64,000 nt of DNA, taken from contig CM061921.1 of the NCBI GenBank assembly GCA_031002005.1, positions 125,332,597-125,396,596 on the forward strand, read 5' to 3'. Shown in pieces: positions 37,716 through 47,014 of the stretch. Below the pieces are notes generated by a model, which was given only the letters and a program-made list of their open reading frames with translations, was not told the origin of the DNA and did no database searches. A program made the position numbers and the translations under genes. How positions within the stretch are numbered: position 1 is the first letter of the stretch; each line of letters opens with the position of its first letter. The DNA is from Vandiemenella viatica (Eukaryota; Arthropoda; Insecta; Orthoptera; Morabidae).

Positions 37716-38030
37716 TTTTTTTTTTTTTTTTAATCAGTCTTTCAGCTGGTTTTATGCAATCTTCCATCCCTTCCTATCTTGTGCTAACCTTTTCATCTCA
37801 ACATACCACTTACAACCCACGTCCTCAATTATCTGCAACATATATTCTAATCTCTATCTTCCTCTGCAGCTATTACCCTCGGCTGTTCCCTCCACTAACC
37901 AATCCTGCATTTCTCAAAACATGACCTACCATTCTGTCTCTTCTTTCTATACGACTCTTCCACAAACTTCTTTTCTCACTCATCATTTCCAAAACTCTTT
38001 CGTTTCTTACTATATCTATCCACTTAAAAA
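37716..38030 (-). mobile_element. RTE-like LINE, 3'-end fragment
   Basis: A second, 5'-truncated copy of the same family as 34278-37128. It starts with the T run at 37717-37734, then CAGTCTTTCAGCTGGTTTTA, TGCAATCTTCCATCCCTTCC and AACCCACGTCCTCAATTATC, parallel to 34305-34600. It has only the C-terminal and 3' part and lies inside the old LINE. Confidence 0.85.
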
Positions 38031-38491
38031 ACTATGAAAATACTCTTATTGGAATTCCATCCGGACCCGGTGCTTTTCCTCACTTCAGGCGCTCTAATTG
38101 CTTTATGATACCTGTAATACCTGTTCGCAACGAATTCATCTTTAACTCCATACGACTTAGGAAAAGGGTATGCTATGCTTATTTTCATCAGTGATTGCCT
38201 TTTTTAATACAATGTAATGTACATTACCTTTGTCGTGGCTTTTATTAACCTCGAAACCGTCATGAATTAGTGCTGTAATATTGTTTTCGCTACAACTTAC
38301 TAGTCATACATATGACCAAAATTTCTTTGGGTTTTCTGTGATTCTTAGAAAAAGAGTTACAACGGAAATCATTAAATGCCTCACGCTTCGCGTTTTTAAC
38401 TCGTCTTCTTAACTCAGCTATATTATCTAAGTCACTACGACAACCCTACCTTCTTGAGCGTGTGTGTATCCTCCATTGCTTTTTGAGTAAT
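38031..38491 (-). mobile_element. Old CR1-type LINE, pre-RT fragment
   Basis: Minus-strand text includes GPDGIP-type bases near 38055 and a PKEI-type 'KKFW' equivalent region near 38310. It runs to the Polinton's left target duplication (38486-38491, AGTAAT). If the Polinton is removed and one duplication kept, its reading continues in phase with 63782-64000. Confidence 0.7.
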
Positions 38492-39349
38492 AGTAGGTGT
38501 CTATCGAGCGTTCTGTCTTACAATAGGACCAATTTAAAAGCCATTAAGCACTTCCGGTTTCCACTATTAGCCTCCCTAATGACTTCCGACCGCCTCCCCT
38601 AAGGAAATCGGCAATTATTTACCCCAATGATTTCCACCTGCCTCCCCTAAGCAATTAGCGTCTCCTAAGGAAATCCTCAATTAGCGTCCCCAAATCCATT
38701 AGCCATTTATGAACCCTCTGTAACCTCAAATTCAGCTCGTTATGCCATTATCCCTCCCCCACCCCCAACGACTCACACCTCTATGACTCTCAGCCCCGCT
38801 TAAACGATAAACACTTTCTTAAACAACCACACTGTAAATATTCGCATTACTAGGCTTTTATCTAGCCAAAATACTCAGAAAAACATACAAAAGAACTTAA
38901 ATCATACTTAAGATTAAAGCACATTACAATAAATAAATGATACAGCATTCGTCTTATAACTTTTCCGAGCCTAGCGGCGAGAAGTATTGATTTGGGACCA
39001 GGGGAGTGTCCCCCATTCACACACCCCTCAGCCGGAAGTCAGTTAATCGATATTGTCGGAGGGCGCGACTTACTCTTGCGCGGCATCTCCCCCACCCCAC
39101 AGCACCTGTCGCCACACTTGGCGTTCCTTTGACTCACCCCAGCGCACACGTCGCCCCCTTGACTCACCCTTATGGCGCCCGCAGCTGCCGCCCGCATAAG
39201 TCAGCAAACACGCGTTCTGCGCATCTCCTCCGAGCATCTGCAGCCCGCATAAAACAGGGTGATAACTGGTCACTGTGATTCAGTCTTCCTGATCTTCTTG
39301 CAGAAGCGACACGTCTAGTTCGCCAGTCTTCCTACTTCTCTATGTTACC
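38492..39349 (+). repeat. Polinton left inverted terminal repeat
   Basis: It pairs with 63307-63781. The outer part (38492-38770) is close to the right arm, including short internal repeats such as CTAATGACTTCCGAC, GCCTCCCCTAAGGAAAT and TAGCCATTTATGAACCCTCT. From about 38771 to 39130 the left arm holds roughly 350 bases absent from the right arm. Pairing then resumes (GACTCACCCCAGC, CGCAGCTGCCGCCC). The arm ends just before an ATG at 39350, mirrored by the ATG at 63306, so each arm probably contains a promoter. Confidence 0.85.
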
Positions 39350-39512
39350 ATGTCGTCATCACAGGACAACAACGGTACACCTCTGTTTGATAGAAGTAGG
39401 TAGACATTGTTTAGTTTTTACATTATTTAACAGTTTAAGTAACTTCGATTAATCTTTTTATTTGTAGATGATTATAACTTCATGCTGGAGGACTTGGCGC
39501 GTTCTCCTATTG
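39350..39512 (+). pseudogene. Left-end Polinton gene remnant, possibly spliced
   Basis: An ATG at 39350, right after the inverted repeat, opens a 17-codon frame (MSSSQDNNGTPLFDRSR) that runs over a GT donor-like AGGTAGAC at 39399. An AG at 39466-39467 is followed by a second open piece, DYNFMLEDLARSPI, up to a donor-like GGTTGAG at 39513. A further AG at 39576-39577 precedes a basic stretch with LLKKRRK. These look like exons of an early gene at the element's left tip, but phases do not all agree and no homologue is recognised. The hAT insertion at 39622 lies in the region. Confidence 0.3.
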
Positions 39513-40017
39513 GTTGAGTTTAAATATTTTTTATTATAAAATTTTAAAGCTAAATACTTTATTATATCACTGTTTCAGTGACATTCATAGATTTGTTAAA
39601 AAAGCGACGAAAAGTACAAATTGGGGTTGTTGCGGATGCCATCTTTGCGGATGCGAATGCCGATGCGGATGTTCAGTGCTTGACATCCGCGGAAGCGGAT
39701 GTTTTGCGGAAGCGGATGCGGATATGGAAAAATAAATTTATAATTATTTAGATTTTAATATTTTATCAAAAATAAATTTAAAATCAATCTTTTTTCATAA
39801 GTAAATTCTATTTCTATATAATACTGTCATACTAATTTATTTTTGCTTCATCCTTCAATAACAAAAAAATGTGGGAAGATTTCACAAGTGAATTAAATTA
39901 TTTACATAACTACCCACGCGTCTATAAACCAATCTTTGTCATATAAACAGTAGCTAGACTAATTCAAGCGCATTTCCGCACTCGATTTTTTTTTTTTTTT
40001 TTTTTGTCTTATATAAC

Positions 40018-40230
40018 TAACTATACGCCTCGTCAACATCGAGATCATTAGAGGCGTGAAAAGATCGGGACTAGGAATTCGGCCATGGTCTTTTATAGGA
40101 AGCATTCGCCTGGAGTGATTTGGGGAAGCAATGGAAAACCCAAATCTGGATTCCCGGAAAGGGATTTTAACCGGCGGCCTCGCGAATGCGAGGCCAGGCC
40201 ATTACCGCCTACCCACCACGCTCAGTTCCG
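40018..40230 (-). mobile_element. tRNA-derived SINE within the hAT element
   Basis: Main SINE family in reverse orientation: CGCCTCGTCAACATCGAGAT tail block, ATTCGGCCATGGTCTTTTAT, GGAGTGATTTGGGGAAGCAA and a head remnant ending ACCCACCACGCTCAG. It follows a T run at 39987-40004, which may be its own tail. The B box is degraded (GATTTTAACCGG). Confidence 0.8.
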
Positions 40231-40544
40231 TGCTCGCAACCCACATTCCCACCGCTCTAGTGGCACATCCACAGTACAACTTATAGGTCCCACGAGATCC
40301 GATTTTCGATAAAAGAACTCTTGATGGTCCGTGAAAGCGGTAACAAGTTCCTTTCAATTCACTCAATATTTTTTAACAAAAAAATAATAATATTATTATA
40401 CATTTTAATTTAAATACAGACTGCAAAGATTCTGTAAAAACAACAATAGTTTCATGTGATCTAAAAGTTCCAGTCACAGAGTTTCTTATCAGCCGCGCAG
40501 CACACCTCTATCGTTGTCACCTATTTTTAAAAGGAGACCTACGG

Positions 40545-40965
40545 ATTTACGCAAAACCACAGATCCTCCCGGCATCTTACGAACCGTGCACAAACTACGT
40601 GGCTTGGTCCAGGGGAGGGAAGAGGTTGGCTGGAAGGCAACGCTGGGCTAGGGGGGGGGGGGGGCAGAGTTCCAAGCCAGACCACGTAGCTCTTCCTTTC
40701 ATAACATTTTTCACGGTTAAAATGAGGAAAAGAACTCACAACAGCATGTGAATATTTATTTCCCTCAGTTAATTGTCGCCGTATGTAATTTACAATGGTC
40801 TGACAAGAGAAAACAATACAAAATGTGTTATTGTATCAAAAGGAAAAAACGCTACGTGTTACATGGGGGGGGGGGGGAGGAGGCAAGAGCCACGTACCGT
40901 TACGTGTGTGGGAGGGGTGGTTCACAGGAGGCCAAAATGGAGCTACGTGGTTTATGCACACTCCC
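40545..40965. repeat. Repeated ACGTGG / G-run units
   Basis: Two related blocks, 40580-40700 and 40845-40965, each pair an ACGTGG motif on both sides of a run of 12-14 G. Both read 'CTACGTG...GGGGGG...CCACGTA/ACGTGG'. This may be a small fold-back MITE. The G runs could form quadruplexes. No gene is supported here. Confidence 0.4.
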
Positions 40966-40969
40966 TTAG

Positions 40970-41850
40970 TATTAAAAAATCAAAGCTTTACCAGAAGTGA
41001 ATGTCAATTGAAAGACCCTTAAAGTTACAGATGTGACAGGGATTTGAACAAGGGACTTTCAGTACCCCAATCGTACGCCGTATCCGCGTCAAGAGGCAAA
41101 TATGGATGTAATGACAAATAAATATTCAAACGTAGTAAAATCAACGTACTATATCATTTATTCTTCTATCCCAAAACACAAATGTTCTTTTTTTTTTGAT
41201 TGAATACATATTTTTCAGTACTTTTAAATTCAAATGATTGCGGCGTGTGATTCGGGTTTGGAAGGTCCCTGGTTAAAAATCTGGGTCTCGGATGCAATTC
41301 TTACAGACCTTAAAATCAACCTTCACGTCTGCCAAAGCTTTCATTTGTTAATGCAAACATGCAAGGTATTCAAGGACTCTACCAACATTTTACGAATATC
41401 TGATGAACCTAAAGTAAGGTTGAAAAAAAAGGGCACTTTTCTAAAGCAATCAGAACGATAAAACAACATTTAGTCGTAAAGGACCAGAAATCTCTGAACT
41501 CTTTGTATACGCTTCTCCATATCGACCATACCGACATAGTCAAAAATTAAACCAAACCAATGACGGCTGACACAGGGTGTGGTGTCGTTTAAACGCACTT
41601 CAATCGAGGCAGCGACAACAATAACAAACTGTCAGTCGGTGACAGTGCGGGATCGGTGCTGTCTTTTGTAGACCGACCTTTACTTTACATGCAAGTTCAA
41701 ACTTGTATATTCGTCGCTTAGGTAATAACACCGTTCATTTTTACTCTTATTGCAAGATCGTCTGAAAACAACCACTATTTTGTTAGCTATGCGACGATGG
41801 GCAGAATCTCGATAAAGAGAAGAGAATAATATATATTGCAATGCAAACAA
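40970..41850. other. Interior of the hAT element, no gene
   Basis: No transposase text was recognised in either strand. The reading frames are at most 75 residues (41234-41461) without motifs. Confidence 0.45.
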
Positions 41851-42144
41851 GACATCCGCAATACATCCGCATTAAACATTATGGATGCGAAAGCGGATGT
41901 AGGATTTCACGCGAAAGTTCCGCACTTGCGGATGCGGATATCCTTTACATCCCTATTTTTTTTATTTTTTTTATGCTGCCTATTGGCTTGTTGTGAAGTC
42001 CCGCTATATATTAAATAGCATAACTTCCCTTTTAAGGTGGGTGGGTTTTGTGATGCTCAATTTCGTTTTTTCGCTTAAGGGGAAAACAAGGCTTTGAACT
42101 TCGAAGTTCTTATTCGGAACCCCTTCTGTTCTTTAAATAGTTGG

Positions 42145-44857
42145 TTACGTTGCCTCCATTATTATACTAAGTGGTACTCTGTATTTATGCCATCGTTTAG
42201 GTGCGTAAGTTCCTACATTTTTGTACCGATCGTTTAAGTTTCTAATTGTTCCGATTCTCTTAATTATTTGTTCTGTTTTGTTGACTATTGCACTTTTTAT
42301 GGGCAAAATGGATGTGGCTTCATGTAGTTCTGTGATTCTGGTGCTGTAGGGAGCGTTAAGTATGGCTCGTAGAAATTTGTTTTGCAGTCGTTGGATATGT
42401 AAAACATTGGTGTTAGATGCCATGCCCCAGACTTCGCATCCATATGGTAGAGTTGGAATGACAATGGATTTATAAATTCTCAGTTTGGTTGCCTGCGTCA
42501 TTTCGGTGCTTTTCATGATTGGGTACAGGTTTAAAAAATTGCGAGCCCTTTTCTCTTTTGATCTGAGATGTGTTGTCGGAATGAAAGATTATTTTCAAGT
42601 ATTATCCCAGGATACTTATATGTAGCGTTCCATTTGATGGGTTTGTCCACGAAGGTAAGGTTTTGTTGTAATATTGACCTCTTTTTTGTAAAGTACATGG
42701 CTGCGCACTTCTCAGCGTTTATTTTTATTTTATTGCTTCTACTCCATGTGGCGATGCCGTCTAATATCTTCTGTAGCCTTCTTATATTTAGGTCGTGCTT
42801 ATTGCCGTTGGTGTACAGCATGGTGTCGTCGGCATACTGACCGAGTTGAACATGTTCACCAGAAGGCATATCGTTGATGTGTATATTAAATAAAGTAGGT
42901 GACAAAACAGCTGCTTGAGGGACTCCTTTTTCTATGTTGTATATTGCAGAGCGTTGTCCATCTACGGAGACATATAATCTGCGTCCTGTTAAGTAGTTAC
43001 CAATCAGCTTTACCAGGCTATGCTTTAACGTTGTTTGAGTTCGTAGATTGACGATTAGGTTCGGAATCCATAGTTTATAGAATACTTTTTCAACGTCAAG
43101 AAAGACAGCAGCCGTTGATTTGCTCATGTTGATCCGTGCGTGATATTTTCTACTATCCTTAGCAGCTGACATATTGTGGATGCTTTGGGTTGAAATCCAT
43201 ATTGTTCTGGTAGGATAATTTTGTCTCTTTCAAGGGTTTTGTTCATCCTCTTGAGTATGAGTTTTTCAAATATTTTCGATACGGAAGATAGGAGGCTGAT
43301 GGGTCTGTAGCTATCTGGTAGTGTTGGATTTTTCCCCTTTTTCGGAATTGCGATCACTTTGGCCAGTTTCCACCGTTCAGGAAAGTAATGGTTTAACAGG
43401 CATGCATTAAAAATCCTTGTCATGAGTACTATTGCTTTTGTGGGTAGGTTTTTGAGGTGTAGGTTGTTTATGTTGTCGGGCCCTGGGGATTTGTGGGCGT
43501 TCAGTTTTTGTATTGCTTTCTTTACTTCTCGAGGAGTTATCAGATCTGGGAATTCTTCTACTGGTGTTTCCATTATTTCTCTGGTGGCTTCTTCTATTAC
43601 CGCAGTTTCTTCGATTTCTTGGGTGGTTTGTTCCGTGGCTGGTAGTGAATAGTGGGTGGCAAAGTTTTCTGCAAGTATTTCGGCTCTGGCCAGAGGGGAG
43701 AAGCTTGGTCCATCTGGTCCAGTAATAGAATGTTTTAGTTGTTTGGGTTGTCTAATAGCTCGGATTAATTTCCAGGCGTCTCTATTCTTTAACGTAAGGG
43801 TTTCCATGCGATCCTCCCATTGTTCAATCCTCCTCTCTTTTAGTCTATTAGTCAGCTGTCGTCAGAGTCGTTGTTATTCCCTCCTGTCTCCAGGATCCCT
43901 GTAGCGTTGCCACTGTTTTCTGTGATGATTCTTTAGTTGGCGAATGTCTTTGAGGATAGGTGGCAGTCCGTCGTAATTTGAGTTGTAGGTGTAAGTTTGT
44001 ATTGACGCTTTCTTCGCGGATTGCGAGATTACTTCCTCGAGATGTTTCACTGCCATATCAATTCGTTCCGGGGACGCGACGTTATGGGCTGTTCTGATAT
44101 AGTTGTGGACTAATCTTGTGTAGTGAGCCCTATTGATTTGTTTTTCGTGTTTAGGTTTTTCACCAACGCCCAGCCAGTTTCCGAGCTTCAGCACAACGGG
44201 ATTATGGTCTGACGTCAAATCTTGAATTGTTTCGAGGGTAAGGCGATGGCTGATGTTTTTTATAATTGTTATATCCAGAATGTCTGGTTGATATCTTGGA
44301 TTGGCAGGAATATGCGTAGGTTGCGATGGCGCCAGGATAGATATGTTGCGTAGGTCAGCTAGTTCAAGTAGTTGTTCTCCACGACTGTTGCATCTTATAG
44401 AGTTCCAAGCGTGGTCCTATGAGGATTCTGGAACCTGTAGAAAGCAATGTGTCAAGATCTTGATCTATGAGCATTCTTTTTGGAGCAAGGTATGCTGCGA
44501 AGATATTGACTTTGCCCGTTTTGCAAATATGAATACTCCTGTTGCCTCTATTTCAATTAGTGGAAGGTTTTGGATTGGTTGGTGCGTGATGTTATTTTTA
44601 TTAAAGATGGCTGTTCCTCCACCTCGAGGACCCACTCTGTCATTTCTGTAGATGTGCATTCCAGGTATTTTTATCCTGTCACTCTGTCTTAGATGCGTTT
44701 CGGTAATCAGAAAAATGGTTATGTTGTGTCGCTTTAGGAAGTCGATTAACTCGTTTATTTTACTTTTTAGCCAGTTTGCGTTGCATATGACTATTTTTGT
44801 CTGATGTTCTATATTGCTGAGTGGTTCCATTTTTATTCCAGAAAGGACAGAATGCAC
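42145..44857 (-). pseudogene. Jockey-type LINE ORF2: endonuclease and reverse transcriptase
   Basis: Pieces in order: endonuclease 44857-44465 (CNANWLKSKINELIDFLK, FLITETHLRQSDRI), its C-terminal TSDHNPVV block at 44218, RT 43807-43124 (AHKSPGPDNINNLHLKNLP; IPKKGKNPTLPDSYRPISLL; ILPEQYGFQPKAST), 43172-42531 (VFLDVEKVFYKLWI; EKGVPQAAVLSPTLFNIHIN; QYADDTMLYT) and the C-terminal domain 42516-42145 (IPTLPYGCEVWGMAS). The YADD catalytic box is intact. Frames differ between pieces, so no full protein is made. It normally nicks target DNA and copies the element RNA. Confidence 0.9.
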
Positions 44858-44946
44858 TCAGCAAATATAAGTAGTTGTTCCTCTTGCTGTCTTCAATTTT
44901 TGTGCCATCCGTTTGAACTTGTATATGAACTTGTGAAAGCAATCTG

Positions 44947-46191
44947 TTAGTCCTTCTTCGTTGTCCGGGTTGTTTCCTTCTCTGTTTGAGTTTTCATTGT
45001 GAATTTGATGCATGTTCCGTCCTGCAGCTGCATCAGCGTATGATTTCCGGTTAAAGTGTCGTTGCGAGTCCTGTGGTCGTTCTGCTTCTTGGTGCCGGTA
45101 TCTGTTACCCATCGGTGGTTGCGCTTGCCGCTGGTTGCTTGTACTAGCTGGAGGCTGTTGTATGTTGTATTTTTCTTGTTCATTGTTTCTTTGACTTCTT
45201 GGTTTTGGAGGTCGTAGGGTATATTGGTATATGCTGCACCCTTTCCATGATGCAGCATGGTTGCTACCACAGTTTGCGCAGGTGGCCCTTTGGTTATCTG
45301 GAAGTGTTCACTGTTTTGTGGTGTGCAGGTTAGCGCATTTCACACAAAGATAAGCCAATTGACAGTATCATGCAGTGTGTCCGATACGCTGACACCTTTG
45401 GCACTGTGGAGGTCCAAGTCTGTTGCGATATCGTTCTACTAGTATCTTGGTATAAATTAGTGATTTTTGGTCATAAATTTTTTCAGACGAAATTCCAGGT
45501 TTCACCGATACGAGGGAAGTTGGCAAGGGGATTAGTTCCCTGCTACTAGTATCTCTTTTCTTGAACTGATGCACTGAGATAATATTGTATCCTAGTACGA
45601 CTAGTTCTTCCTTGACTTCTTCTGCCGTAACTGTAGATGGTAAACCTTTTATCACAACTTGTAGGAGTTTGTTTTCAGGCATCTGGTACGTGAAGTACTC
45701 TATTTTTTTTCTTTGAAAAATTTCACAAGGATATGGTAATCATGTAGGTTTTCCACGTGATATTTCAGCGTTTCTCCTCGGTAGATGACTTTCAAGTTTC
45801 CTTGGAGATGCTTTTTAATTGTGACATTCATTGCTCGAAATTTTTCTGTGTGCATGATCACAACTGGTGGTAGAATGTTATCAGCAGACTTAGTTGTTCC
45901 TGTTGGTTGAGTAGGTACGTCATACATTTGAACATCAGCCTGGCTTTCACATGGTTCAGTACTCAGTGGCTCAAATCTGTTGCTTAGCTGCAACTGTTTT
46001 TGTAGGTTTTTAGTTTTTTCTAGTTTTCTTTTCTTGGTGCTGTCTTTTCTGTTACTTTTAACTGTCAGGAACGGTGACTCCTCTTCTTCTTCTTCTCCAT
46101 AGTCTATCTGCCAACGGTTGTCATCCATTCCGCGGTCTGAGCAGGATTCTTCCGCGTCCGTACCGCTAGGTGCTTTTCCACTCTGCATCAT
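44947..46191 (-). pseudogene. Jockey-type LINE ORF1 (gag-like, zinc-knuckle region)
   Basis: 46191-45700 encodes the acidic N-terminal part and an RNA-binding-type region (FRAMNVTIKKHLQGNLKVIY). 45682-45368 continues in another frame with LQVVIKGLPSTVTAEEVKEEL and the start of the zinc knuckles (PPQCQRCQRIGH). Broken continuation runs to about 44950. This arrangement (acidic leader, PRE-C2HC-like domain, CCHC knuckles) is typical of Jockey ORF1. One frameshift at about 45690 and later ones inactivate it. Confidence 0.85.
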
Positions 46192-46483
46192 TTAAGTTAC
46201 GCCGGGTCGTCGCCGTTGAGGTCGGTCAGTGAAGCTTACAAGTGGAACCCTTGTTGTCACCGTTAGGTATTCTCGGGTTCCAAAGTAATGACAAGTCGTC
46301 AACAAGTCACTAAGCACTAGTCCTAAACAATAAACCAAACAGTGTCCAATATAACCACGCTTTGTCGTCACCAAAATATCTTCCTTGTACAGCACAATAA
46401 CACTCGATAACACTCCGATCACTTCCTTCCGTGCCCATGATTTTTACATCCCTAGTACAGATGGACTGAATATTTCGTTGCAG

Positions 46484-46890
46484 TCCGCGACCCATCATCT
46501 CAACAAGCAGCACCTGAATGTTGGCGAAGGGAGGTGACTAACTGGGGGCCAGCTGCCTTACCATCAACCAGCAGGGGACCACATTCGGTAGCCCCAACCA
46601 GCCGCGGGCCACAACCTGTCGCCACAACTAGCCGGGAGCCAATTTACTGGCCACAACAGACAGCAATGCCATCTACCAGCTGAGGGCCACAACCCCTCGT
46701 CACAATCAGCCGGGAACCAATTTACTAGCCGCAACCGGCAGCGATGCCAACAACCACCTGGGGGCCACACCCAGTCACCACAACCAGCTGGTGGCCACTT
46801 GAAAGGAGGAGGAATGACTTGAATTTTAATCCTTACATCAGTCGTGTTCATATATCACTTGTAAATAGAAAAATTGCATTCAAGTAATTT
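46484..46890 (+). pseudogene. Possible repeat-rich 3' exon of the left-end Polinton gene
   Basis: An acceptor-like TTTCGTTGCAG ends at 46483, just beyond the hAT target duplication. The frame starting there is open to a TGA at 46681 (RDPSSQQAAPECWRREVTNW, then Pro/Ser/Thr-rich repeats) and after it has one more stop. It may be the distal exon of the gene starting at 39350, with the original intron expanded by the hAT and LINE insertions. The link is inference; because the repeat period is a multiple of three, other frames are also fairly open. Confidence 0.25.
46540..46800. repeat. 78-base minisatellite, about three units
   Basis: The units starting at 46631 (CCGGGAGCCAATTTACTGGC) and 46709 (CCGGGAACCAATTTACTAGC) are 78 bases each and highly similar. 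A shortened, more diverged unit lies before 46631. 78 is 26 codons, so a repeat protein could be read in phase; both strands have Pro-rich or Trp/Cys-rich readings. It lies between the hAT insertion and the polymerase gene of the Polinton. Confidence 0.75.
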
Positions 46891-47014
46891 ATTTTCACTC
46901 TGCATACTTTTTAGATTTACCATCAGAATTAATTAACACTATTTACAATATGTTACACTAAAAATTTTATACTAATTGTAAATCAATTTTTCTGGGTTTC
47001 TTCAACAATCCGTC

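Larger units (their letters stand above)
41956..46442 (-). mobile_element. Jockey-type LINE, near full length, with target duplication
   Basis: A 4.49 kb minus-strand LINE bounded by an exact 12-base target duplication TTTACATCCCTA (41944-41955 and 46443-46454). The A-rich tail is at 41956-41974 (T on plus). It has a gag-like ORF1 and an ORF2 with endonuclease and RT, each broken by shifts. The untruncated 5' end and perfect TSD indicate a relatively recent insertion. It landed a few bases inside the end of the hAT element. Confidence 0.92.
39622..46454. mobile_element. hAT element with GCGGAT-rich ends, carrying a LINE
   Basis: The left end TGGGGTTGTTGCGGATGC and the right end, complement TAGGGATGTAAAGGATATCC, both have GCGGATGCGGAT-rich sub-ends (39632-39726 and 41860-41945). 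Flanks GTACAAAT (39614-39621) and GTACAGAT (46455-46462) form an 8-base target duplication with one mismatch. No transposase was recognised, so it is non-autonomous. Without the LINE it is about 2.3 kb and contains a SINE and G-run repeats. It sits in the Polinton's left-end gene region. Confidence 0.7.

Noticed and set aside
46564..46851. 95-residue minus-strand frame with Trp/Cys-rich repeats
   Set aside because: The 78-base tandem repeat keeps any frame open for long; no start signal or homologue, so it is reported only as a repeat.
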